NCBI RefSeq assembly: GCF_963422355.1
Contig: NC_085098.1
Location: 6,071,265 to 6,135,264, forward strand
Reading direction: 5' to 3'
DNA: 64,000 bases
Origin: Corticium candelabrum
Taxonomy: Eukaryota > Porifera > Homoscleromorpha > Homosclerophorida > Plakinidae
Below, piece by piece: positions 37,044-50,400 of this stretch; positions within the stretch are counted from its first letter, which is position 1, and every line of letters begins with the position of its first letter. The notes under the pieces are model-generated. The model saw only the letters and a list, made by a program, of their open reading frames with translations. It was not told the origin of the DNA and did not search any database. The position numbers were made by a program, and so were the translations under genes.

Positions 37044-38560
37044 ATAAACTTCTTTCTATGGACTACTATGACCTGTGTTTCCTTACATGTCACATTCTCT
37101 AATTGTAAACAGAAATGACAATTATTCTTCAAGTTGCAGAAACGTAATGCAAAATTATTTGATGTTTTGATAACATACATACAGTATACAAACACAAAAA
37201 TTTAGATAGGTTTTGGGGCACAATGTCATGCAACAAGATGCCAGACGCTTCAATCACCAACGACGGTAATTTTCCCAGGAACCAAATAGTCCATGTATAG
37301 CATCTCTCGATTGTGAGCTCCTGCCAGACAATCAGGACGGAAGTTTTAAGAATGAGGGTCCATCAACCCTCGACCAAATCCTAAACCCTCACATACTATA
37401 GTTCTACTAAGAATGCACGAGTATACCAAGCTGGCTAGACCAGCTGCAGATTGGGTGCCAAGCTGGAGTTCCATGCTGTGCCACCTCTAGATCCACGTAC
37501 CTCTGCTCATACTCAATATCAGTTCACTATATTCCAGTTCTCTATATAGCTACCTAGGCTACAAGTATATGTAGTATTAGGGTACTTGAAATCTGAGATA
37601 GATAGTAGGCCTCCGTCTGTCCTGTGAAAATAGCTATAGTCTAGGTGTGGCTATACCAACCGTGCCAGCAACGGAAGAGTGGTATCTTACAAGCATCTAC
37701 CAACCCTGAGGTGGTTCTCGATCATGTGTGACTCACTACAAATGTCAAACACATCCACTCTGCGCTAGAACGTCGGTAGCACCATGATACTACTATATTT
37801 ACGTCACAAGTCTCGCGGGGATCTCTCTAGGTACACGTCAGAGGCACGAGTGCGTTTCTCACTTCGGTCATTCTTTTACAACTGCTCAAAAGTTGCTTTT
37901 CATAGCACACTTGGTCAGTCGTACCTCAAATGCTAATCGGAATTTCTACTTTGCTCTGGTCCAGACCAGTTTGAATGTCAGGTGAGACGAGCTCTAGAAA
38001 ATGGTGCGCTGTCTGGATGCGACGCGTACTTTTACTTTAAGTTAAGAGCGTGTCTTTTGTTCGTGAGTTTCCCTACTTGTAGAGCTAAGAACCAGTGTTG
38101 ATAGGATTTGCATACCCATGCATGGCAAACCTCTACATGGCATGCAGCCTGTGTCCATGAAAATACGTTTATGAATCTTGTTTAAAATAATTGTTGTGTT
38201 CGTTGGTCGTGTCTTGAGCTGCTAGAGAATGACGAAAGTGAAAATGCTAAACACTATTGAGGAGCACGCCAAAGTCGACGCTGTTGGAGATGAAGGCGGG
38301 TATTAGACTTGCTATTCACTCCTGAGCGTCATCTGATAAGGTTATTGTAATATTTTTGAATGCAGCATTAATTAACGTTCCATTTAGATGTGCAGCTACT
38401 GTGATAATGTAGACTGTAGTATAAAGCTTGTGTGTGCGGTCATGAATTGGACATTTTTGGTGACCATGCTCTTGGCTGTGGTCCTCTTCGATTAGGCGAC
38501 ATGATGCCTTATGTGACGTCATCTTTCACTGGTTGCTCTTAGACAACTCCAATGTACGTC
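37044..38560. other. Non-coding stretch, no gene recognised
   Basis: Between the two ankyrin blocks. No supported gene. The right part (from about 37940) has short broken frames that could be decayed upstream parts of the LINE at 38575-39007, but I could not confirm this. Confidence 0.45.
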
Positions 38561-38574
38561 GAGAACAACGCTGT

Positions 38575-39007
38575 TCCTCTCATTCTATGACAAGACCAGG
38601 TGACGTTTTCCATCCCGACTTTTCCCTAGGCAAGGCTGCTTATTTCGACATTTCCGTGAGGAATTCGTTCACTCCCTCTCACCTTATTAATTAATGCTGC
38701 CATAAAAGCTGGTGCTGCTGCTGAGGCTGGGGAAGTGGACAAAGATGAACGCCATCTTGCTAACGTTTCCAGTTATGGCTGTTTGTTTTACCCTCTTGTG
38801 GTGGAATCATACGGAGTGTGGGCTGCACATAGTCTGGAGGTGTTGAGATCAATTGTCAAGAAGTCTCTTCTATCATCTGGCTTGTCTCTGGGCCAAGCTT
38901 CCAGGCAATTTCACGAACAGTTATCTGTTCGTTTATGGCAGTACAATTCAAGACTGATTAGTGACTATCTGCCTAATTATTATGACTTTTTGTGCTTCCG
39001 TCCTTAG
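38575..39007 (+). mobile_element. LINE fragment with RPGD endonuclease-like end (family B)
   Basis: Reads RPGDVFHPDFSLGKAAYFDI and, after a stop and a frame change near 38694, continues with AGEVDKDERHLANVSSYGCL and FYPLVVESYGVW, LGQASRQFHEQLSVRLWQYN to a stop at 39007. The RP-x-D ... D-x-S pattern and the final helix are typical of the C-terminal restriction-like endonuclease end of some metazoan non-LTR retrotransposons. Different from family A. Decayed copy. Confidence 0.6.
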
Positions 39008-39384
39008 GGCAGATATGTGTTATCTGTGTTATCTGTATTATATACCAATATATGGTTTTTATATATAAAAAATATATGTATAAAGCTTAATTATGTATTT
39101 GATATTGTGTGAAGAATATAAATTAGATCTCTATCACTAGGAAACTGTTAGAAACTCATCAAGGCGTTCCTTCAGATTGGCGACAGTGACAAAACTGAGG
39201 CATGAAAATGTAATTAGAAAAACCGAAAATTAGCACCTTACCATCGGCATTTGGAACTGTGAGGGGCCCTGCCATGTCCTGACATAGATTGAGATTGTTG
39301 ACTGTTTCTTATTATATTACAAAATTGCTGAGTTTGATCATGACACTAGTTAACTGTAGCTGTCTGCTTTGTGTTGGACAATAG

Positions 39385-41515
39385 GATCTCTTAATAAAAA
39401 TCTGCTCACAACCGCTCGAAGAGGAGACCTTCCATCTTTGCAATCAATAATTAAACAAGGTGCAAATGTCAACTGGCAAGATAGCAGAAGAGATACAGCA
39501 TTGATTGTGGCCGCAAGGGAAGGTCACTTTGAAATATGTAAAGAGCTATTGAAACATGGAGCTTCGGTTTCCACAAAAAACAAGTGGGGGAGTACAGCAA
39601 TTCATGTAGCTAGTGGATACGGTCACAGAGAAATTGTGCTTCTACTGGCTATTAATGGAGCCAATGTAAATGAGGTCGACAGTGCAGGTGATACACCTAG
39701 TCACTGTGCAGCACGTTGGGAACAGATTGGAGCTTTGGAAGATCTCTATAGTCATGGAGCTGACTGGTACATCACCAACAATGCTGGTAACGATGTGCTG
39801 CAGTCAGCACAAACTGATCGAAAGCGAGTGTCTGCCCAGTTCATTGATGCTGTAAGAACAGGTATGAACTCCTCAATAGCACCAATATATACAGTAGATT
39901 ACAGAGTGAGCGCCTCTTTCTTCTTATAACAATCTTTTCTGCCTGGTTCTTGTTGAGTTGTTGTATCTTGCTGTTTTGTGTGTACCATAGGTCGACGTAA
40001 GTTGGAGCGCAAATTACCTGATGGAGACAAGATGGTAGCACTGGAAAAAGACACCATGATACAGCAATTGCGGAATGAGGTTGACCGCTTGAAGGAGAAT
40101 GCAAAACAGAGATCAGATGACAGCAAACCAACTCGGCAAGCAGCAAAATGGATCGTCCAATTCAGATCAGAGTGTGATTTTGTACATCAAGTGCATTTGC
40201 AGGAACGAGCTGAATACCTGCAAACACGTATTGCTGATGAATCAATGCAGAACGGCTTGCTAAAAAGACGTATTGACCTCCTGAAAAAAGATATAGCCGA
40301 AGTCAATCAGCAGAAAGCACAGCTGGAGACACGACTTCATACACAAACCCAAGAAATAAATGAGCTGACAAAAAAGACAAGAGAACAATCATCGCAGTTG
40401 AGTTTTCAACAGAGGGCTATTGATTCATTGTCTCCAAGACCAGCAACAAGAAATAGTAGTCAGCTTGATCCCCTTAATCCAAAACCAACAACAAGAAATG
40501 GTAGTCAGCTTGATTACCTTAAGTTGGCAAAAGAGAATGCAGAAACAGCTCTTCACAAATTAGAGGACAAACTGACCACATATGAACAGTCCAAAACCAT
40601 TCCATCTCAAGATATTCAAATTAAAGACACTCAACTTGGCCGTGGATGCTTTTCCGGTAATAACAATATTATTTAATCAATTTAATCAACTGAAGACCAT
40701 TTTTCCCCATAGAGACCCATTCGGGTTATTGGCATGGTTCATTGGTTGCAGTCAAGAGCTATAATAGAGGTCAATACAATCGCTACCTACTTCGACAAGA
40801 ACTGTCAATTCAATCTCAATTACAGCATCCCAATATTGCTAGCATCTACGGTTTCACTCCTGGAGAAGGCATAGTTGTCATGGTCATGGAGTTCTTCCAG
40901 GGATCTATTGCTGATCTTATTCAAGCACAGGAATTGGTGTTTGGTCCCAAGAGACATCTCACACTGCGGGAAGAAGTTGATATTTGTTATAATGCTGTCA
41001 GTGGGCTTCTCTACTTGCACCAGCTCAAGCCACAGTGCATTGTTCATGGCCACATTCGACCAACAAATGTACTGCTGCAATCTGATATGCAAGCAAAGCT
41101 CAGTGACACTGTAGGGCCTTGCTGTTGCAATTCATCATGTGATTATTCGGAGGATGTCTTTGACTACATAGCGCCAGAGAGGCAGAATGACAGCAGTGTT
41201 CCTAAGACTCCACCAACAGACATGTTCAGTGCAGGAGTGACACTGAGTTACCTCTCCTTAGGCCGTTGTTCTCCTACGATCATGGGTCACGTGTATTTGA
41301 GAAAACGAAGATCTGTCTACTCATTGCGTGTCCAGGATTTATGTCTTCAAATGGCAGCAGAAGATGCTGAAACCAGATTAACAGCAAGTGAAGTAGTAAA
41401 GATTCTTACTGATATAAAGGGGTCCGCAGCGTATGAAAAGTGCCGCCCTAAAAGAATAGTGAAGAAACAATTTTGTTGTGAGGCTCCTGTCATTCTCGTG
41501 GACAAACCATTTTGA
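39385..41515 (+). CDS. Ankyrin repeats + coiled coil + protein pseudokinase
   Basis: Three exons found (39385-39861, 39991-40656, 40713-41515), about 648 codons; the 5' end is unresolved and no in-frame ATG begins the first exon. Residues about 1-155 are four ankyrin repeats (GSTAIHVASGYGHREIVLLL). About 160-330 is a Glu/Lys/Gln-rich coiled coil, followed by a short internal repeat (P-K/R-P-A/T-TRN-S/G-SQLD, twice). From about 375 on there is a kinase fold: LGRGCFS glycine loop, LVAVKSY with the lysine, helix C Glu in RQELSIQ, HPNIASIYG, then HGHIRPTNVLL in place of HRDxKxxN, SDT in place of DFG, and DYIAPERQ. The catalytic Asp and the metal-binding Asp are both missing, so it is probably a pseudokinase acting as a scaffold or switch. 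It lies in a cluster with a membrane kinase and an orphan membrane protein. Confidence 0.8.
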
Positions 41516-41993
41516 TCAGAAAAGATTGGACTCTGTCTTTGATTTCCAACATACCGTTTGTTGGTTTTCATGTCAACTTAAAACAAGTGAATGTACAATT
41601 TGACTATGTTTAGTTTGATCACATAATTTGATTAGATGCCACACCAGCGTGCCTTTATAGAACTTCAGTTGTATTAGGAGTGTGCAAGTGCACGATATCA
41701 TTAGCTATTATCAAATATACAAACTTGAGGTATAACCCCTTAATTAACACAATATCTACTATGTACTACTCACATGCACAGAGAAGAGCTGTTTGAGAAC
41801 ACCACAGCATTGCAAACAGCATACATAAATAATATCTTTGACTTATTTGACTGTACTATTGTAGCTCTTTAACCGTATTCTTATCAACAAAGCACACAGC
41901 AATATCAAAACATCATAAAGTACAACTAGTTCAGCTCTCATCATCTAGTTAAGCCAGCAATAAATCATGTCACTATTAAATAAAATTCTCTCA
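41516..41993. other. Intergenic between convergent genes
   Basis: 3' flanks of the pseudokinase gene and of the orphan membrane protein. Nothing else seen. Confidence 0.6.
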
Positions 41994-43974
<1,981 letters not shown>

Positions 43975-44789
43975 CTGAAACAATCAACCAATGCATTAGT
44001 TGACAATATAGCAGTTGTGTTTGTGGATGGGTGGGTGTAGGTGGATGGGTGGGTGTAGGTGCATGGGGTGGGTGTTTGATAGTCTCCCATAGCCAGGACA
44101 TCTCCGCCTACATTTCTCTGCCAGAAGGCTACACTGAGACTAGGTGTTTGAGTTAATTTATTAATTAACATAGTGACTCAATCTTTCAGTTAGCAAATAA
44201 GTGCATGGAGTAAATTATTAAACTTTTAGTGTGTATTGAGAAACTACACAATTTAACCTATACTGATGTACCCTAGGGTATATTGCACACTTGTGCCAAC
44301 CTCAAGACATAGTCAAGATGTTTCTGAGGGCTGAAATAGAAAAAGGGCTGGACTTGAAGCTAACTTTCTGTCACACTTTCTGTAAACGACAGGTAACTCC
44401 GCCTCATCATGATGACATATAAACTGAGAAGTCACTGAGACTGCACAATATGTGTAGAACTTCTACACTGATTATGGGTTTCGTCTCTCTATCCTACAAT
44501 AACTAGTGGAACAAACAGCGATCCTGATCCTAAGTTTGTCTGTACACCAAGTTCTAATTACACAACGACTCTTGTCCAGCCTATGTCTAGCTATAGTTCA
44601 AGTCACGCCTACAATTACCATGTCTGTACTAATCTACAGATCACTTTACCACAGTATGTACTTTCATGAAAAGTTAAGTGTCTTAACTAACAATTACACT
44701 GTTAATTGTGTAAGTAAAGAGACGTTTGTTCTGAAAATTAGTTTGTCAAGTGCAACAAGCCGTTCGATTACATCATCACGGAAGCTTAC

Positions 44790-44971
44790 TGCAACGATTA
44801 TCCTGAGCTGCGCCAGCCAGTTGACAGCCACTGTTTCCAGATTTCGACATCCTTCTTTGTTCTGTCTACGCTCTACTATCATGCATGCACAGTCTAGCAG
44901 CAAATGTTCAGAAGGCAAACGCTGTTGCAGGTTGCACACAGGCGGGGCAGGTCGTCGAACTAGTAGAGTAG
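44790..44971 (-). CDS. Possible Cys-containing exon, unrecognised
   Basis: An open stretch between a TTTTAG acceptor and a GTAAGC donor encodes RRPAPPVCNLQQRLPSEHLL, LDCACMIVERRQNKEGC and NWLAQLRIIVA. It could be an extracellular exon of the gene at 41994-43974, but its end phase does not join directly to the exon at 43974, so another exon would be needed. Low confidence. The rest of 43980-45234 shows nothing recognisable. Confidence 0.25.
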
Positions 44972-45234
44972 CTAAAACAAGATGCACACGAATTAGTCAA
45001 AGCAACGACTGCGTAGCTAATTGTCCAAAATCAAAGACCCCGAACTTACTGTTCTAAAAAGCTAAAACTTCAGAAAGCCACGGGTAACAGTGAGAGGTCC
45101 TCAGCTCGAGGTGTCTGTTACTGACAGCAAATTATAACGCCACTGTACCGGACACTGTACATATACCGGATATTGAAAGAACTCCCCCACATCCATTGCA
45201 CAAGTTTTATCGAATGTAAGATCCCGTATGTGAT

Positions 45235-47152
45235 ATGGCTGTACAAAGAAAGATCGCTGTGGTTGGCGCTGGAGTTATCGGACTGTCTACTGCTTTGTAC
45301 ATCAAAACCAACCTTCGGCTCGACGGCATTCCTTGCAAGATTGAAGTCTTTTCAGAACATACGACGCCTCACACAACATCAGACGGTGCTGCAGGTCTCT
45401 GGGAGCCAATTTTCGTACAGGGCACGCCCGGAGAGCAACAAAGGTAACTTGAACCATTGATGAAGGACCTGTTTGACAGATAAATTAGCGTATTTGCAGC
45501 CGGTGGGGAGGAGAGACTTTCGAATGGCTGCGACATCTTCGTGTACAGGAGGACGCAGGAGAAATGGGAGTAGCGCAATACTCCGGATACAACCTCTTTC
45601 ACGAGTGGGTCGAGGTGCTGTGAACTTCGTAAATTGTCATTGCATTCAAACGTCACGTGATAAATAATCCGTCTAGGATCCTCCTTGGAAGGACGTTGTA
45701 ATCGGATTTCGGTATGCTACTGAAGCTGAACTGAAAGACGTGAAGTTTCCAATGAGGTTGAATTGAATTTGAGCTTACCTCAATATGGTAAAAGCTTATT
45801 TAGATTAAGTATTTGCGATGCTCCCTTAATTAATTAATATAATTAAAGGAATTATAAATCAGCACGCAGAAATCCTTCAAACTCATGGTATATGCTGAAG
45901 AGAAAATAAGTAAACATTGACTTTCAATATGCACTTTATAGATTATGAATTAACTTAAATGCTCTCACTGTGACTGAAAATAACAGACTGTCTGTAGAGG
46001 AGTGGATTGCCTTTGATGTTTGTTGCCTTGTGGAATAAATTGTAGTGAATGCATGCAAACCTTTATTGTTCATAGACATGGATGGCACTTTACCAACATG
46101 TCAGCTCAAGCAAATCGTTATTGTGGATGGCTACTCAAAAGGTTTGTGAGAAAGATTTTCTAATGGGAAGTTACTGTGACAATCTGACTGTACAATATAC
46201 AACAGATGCAAACAGCAAGGCATACAATTTTATCGACGGAAAGTTCTGTCTCTATTAGAGGTTGGTACGATCACTATTTTGTAATAGACCTAGGTGACAG
46301 TGATTCTGTTTTGTGACATGAAGTTCGCCGGATGGTATGATGTAGTTCTTAATTGCACTGGTCTAGGATCACACCAACTCACCAGTGACCATGATCTTAT
46401 TCCACTCAAAGGTCAGATAATGAAGGTAAGGTAATAATAGTCAATGTTTTTATGTCTTATCTATTATCAAGCAGTGTTCACGGTGCTATACAGGTGTCTG
46501 CACCCTGGATCAAAGACTTTACTCTAGTTAATGGTCCTGACTATGTAGCTTACATTTTACCATGGTTGGTGGCGCATTGTATAATCGCTGTGATGCCTTG
46601 ATCCTGATTGACGTTCTGTTCCCATTTCTTGGAGTAGTACTGATTTTGTGGTACTCGGAGGAACAACTGAGAGTGGCCGGTGGGACAGTGACATAGAAGA
46701 ATCAGTGAGCTACAATATATTAGAGAACTGCAGTAAAATAATGGGCAGTGTTAAGGTCAGTAAGTACCATCGTCTGTTTACTGTTTCTTTGTATTGTGAG
46801 TATTTGATTACAGAATGCTCCTATACTTGGACAGTGGAGTGGTTTGAGGCCATATAGAAAAACTGGTGTCCGGCTGGAACGGGAAATTCTGCAATCAAAG
46901 TCGTCTCGAGCACCTCTAGAAGTGAGAACCGTGGACTAGTTTTTCTGTTTGATTTCTGACAGTTGTATCTCAAAGGTTGTTCATAATTATGGTCATGGTG
47001 GTTCTGGTATAACTTTTCATTGGGGATGTGCTTGTGAAGCAACATCGTTAGCTTACCAGGCATTGGGACTACCAAATTCTCATCACCACGACCATGACCT
47101 GTTGTATAAAACTATATCTACTCCAGTTGACTCCAGCTTTTGTAAGTTGTGA
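45235..47152 (+). CDS. D-amino-acid / D-aspartate oxidase, peroxisomal
   Basis: An FAD enzyme that oxidatively deaminates D-amino acids to keto acids, with ammonia and peroxide. Ten exons: 45235-45443, 45500-45614, 45677-45756, 46076-46141, 46206-46260, 46324-46425, 46494-46564, 46638-46755, 46814-46921, 46976-47152, exactly 367 codons with the stop. The FAD dinucleotide fold is at the N-terminus ([14 protein letters not shown]), followed by [33 protein letters not shown] and VVLGGT, and the C-terminal signature [20 protein letters not shown]. The protein ends CKL, which fits the peroxisomal PTS1 signal. A His-rich patch (HHHDHD) lies near the end. The sequence mixes features of DAO (GQIMKV.APW, HNYGHGG) and DDO (NC.GLGS), so whether it prefers neutral or acidic D-amino acids is open. 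Complete, with no defect seen. Confidence 0.92.
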
Positions 47153-47482
47153 GTATTTTAGTATCAATTGGCTGCAGTTGGTTGCTTTTCTATTATTTCA
47201 TAAAATGTTTTTGGTATAAAGAGAACAAATTGTGATAGTTTTCTTGCTGGATAGTTAGTCTCAAACCATACCGATCACTACATTCTGTACCTGGAAAATG
47301 TTCACTGATTTCAACAATTAATAGATCAGCCAATTATCTTCCCACATTAACATATAGTACCTACTTATCTGTCTCCATCTGCAGAGACTCAAATCACAGC
47401 GAAGGCTCAATTAACTAGACTGTTAGGTAACAGCTGATACACAAATGCATGAAGATAGATAATACAATTCCCAAATGAGATA
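47153..47482. other. Intergenic between convergent genes
   Basis: 3' flanks of the oxidase and of GALC copy A. Nothing recognised. Confidence 0.6.
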
Positions 47483-50400
47483 TTAATGGCATACTGCAAG
47501 GTATGTGTTATCCAATTGAATGTTGATAAGACCAGGTCCAGATGGGATAAGCCACTGCTGATTGGCACCTGAAAGAGAGATATACACATCTTATATTAGT
47601 ATAGTCTGAAAATGAAGGAACAATACACACCACCATTGCAAGGCCACAACTCCACTTCTGCACCTTCACTTGTGTCCATGTTCATAATCTCCAAACAGTT
47701 GTTGCTTTGCTAAATTTATAGTTTACAATACTTTGCAGACATACGCTTGTCATATAAAACAAGAATGCAAACCTTAAGTTTCAGCAACATACGAGCCTTT
47801 TCATACAAATATGTTTGAGTTGAGGAACCTAGAATCAAAATACAGTGACACACGCATGCATGCTTGGGGAAACTAATCCATACTCACCAGATTGACATTT
47901 TTCAATGACAACATTTAACCCTCCAGCAGATGTCTTACCACTAACATCAAGACAGAATGATGTATTGACTAGCTGAATAGTGCCATCAGCGTTCATTTGC
48001 CACATCTGATGAAATGACAGATGGCAGGACGTTCTTTATACTAATGCCACACACTGACCTTGATAGTTGACCTGGCACTCATTACTACACTCTGACCAGC
48101 AGAGGGCTGAGATAAGCATGGTAGAGCACCTGCATGAGGTTTAATACCTCAATAAGTAAGCACACTGTCTACAGTTAGTCATATGTTTGTACTTGAATTC
48201 ACATAAAAGTTGTCAAACTGAGCATAGTCGAATGATGATGTTCCAATAGCTGCCCAACCACTACTGCTGCCAGTGAAGCTGTCTGTCTGGTAAACTATTT
48301 CTCCATTAATCATTGCTATGGCTGTCTGTTTCTACACAATGATCAATTAATTCAACCCCTATAAGTTTTGAAGCAGTAGTCGACACGGCTCTTATTTACC
48401 AGCACATGTATAAACAGTGTGAACCACTGGCCTGCCTTGCCATGCCCATCCCCTTTACTGAGAACTTTCTTACCAGCTGGAACGAAGAAGCTTAATTAAC
48501 TAGTCAATACCATACAATCATAGAGACAGTACCCATGCACTCACCCAGGTCTGATGTTATAGTAAATGGACCATCAGAACTCAACCAGAGGAAGAAGCCA
48601 TCTGTACCAGCTATTCCACAACCTCCAGTATGAACACGAGCAGCAACAAAGACTGACGTGTTCTTCTCGACCATTCCTTCCACTGACACATTCACATCTT
48701 GCCTGATTATAGCAAACTAGATAATACACCCACATCTAAGCAATTAGGAAAATGTTATAGTAGCTGCACCAGCTTTGATCTCCTAGTAGACTGATTGGTT
48801 GGTTCGCATCGTTACACCACGTTATTGGTCGCTCCAATACAACCTGACGCATCACCTTGCCATGAGATGATTTGGTATCGTAAATCTCAAATACACCACT
48901 TTGGTCAGCAAAATTTGCTGCTTCACTATACTCAGCATAAGCTAACAAAAGATGGGAACAAATGTAAAGTTTGGTGTTAACTTAATGCATAAGCTGAAAC
49001 TAACAATCAAAGTCATCATGATATGGTACAGGAAATGGTGCAGGATTTGGGACATTGGAGTAGTTGCCTTTCTTCTGACCAGTTGTTGTGCTGAGCGTCC
49101 AAATACTATCAACATCTAGGGATATAGTGAATTTCCCTCTTGCAACCTAACAACATGCACAACGGCAACAGAGACAGTCATTTTATTTTCCCAAGTGAAA
49201 AATCATTGGTAACTTAGACTGTACTTTCATCATACCTCAATGTCACTCGTCTGTTCAAAATAGTTTGTGCCATTGCCAGTGAAGTCATGGTGTGTTCTCC
49301 ACATGTGCAAAATTTTGATATTTGCCTGTGCACATGCATAAACCAATATTTGATACAGTTGGTTCCAGACCACTCAACAGCTTGTATACCAAACTGCCCT
49401 TCAGTTCAAAATTGGCTGTCTGATTGGCAACACTATAAGGTGGCAGTCTTGGTCGAACACACACAGAGTGGTCATGACTCTAACATACCAACACAGTTGC
49501 ACCTCATAACACCTATAAACACACAAGATCACATGTTCTAACCATTGTCTCTATAACAATAGTGCAATCCTTCTTGTCTGGTGAAATGAGAGTAACATAA
49601 CTTCCTCCTTTTTCAAGGTGGCCAACACCATATCCATGCTTTAGATATGACCATCCAAGTTGCGTAAACTGTGTTGTGTGTGCTGTTTCAAATAAATTCA
49701 AAACCAACACTTAAGTATCACTAAAATTTATGTAAACTTTATCACAAAAAATTTTGGTAAAGATACCTGAACCCCAGATAGGACTTTCCACATCATAGTG
49801 ACCAGTCCAAGGATGGGCTGCTGTCATGAGACCATCTCGGTAAAAAGGAAGACCTGAATAATAGCTGGCAATTAAATTCCAGGTGATTGTGCTGTTGAGA
49901 TAATGAAAAATTACAAGATGACTTACATGTGAAAATACTGTCTAGGAAGCTACCTTGTCATGTTGCCATTGATGTAGTTCTGATTCAACAACTGCCAACA
50001 CCATAATCACTATAGCAAGCATGCGGCATTAAAACACCAATCAGCTCACTCTGGCCCAACAGCCTCCGCCTGTCAGGTCATTGTATGTGCTGTAGTCTTC
50101 ACTTGCCCACAACTGTTTGCCAGTCATTGCAGCATCTGATGAACTAGTCGTTCCTGGATAATGTGCACTGTAAAGAACAACAACACTTGTCTATCAAATT
50201 CACTACATTACATTTACCACAAATATATACTAGCATGGCAGTGTCCACATGCATACCCAATAATGTCAACGGCGTTGGCAAGGTCGGGATCTTTCAGTAT
50301 ATCACCCGCAATATCCCAACCACCATCATGAGCAACAATACGTGTGTGCTGTAACCCATTCTCATCCAAAAGATGACGCAACACCTAAAAGCAAGTTGCA

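Noticed and set aside
44506-45057. 183-codon plus-strand frame
   Set aside because: Low-complexity Ser/Thr/Leu composition without start context or similarity; opposite a more plausible but still uncertain minus-strand exon.
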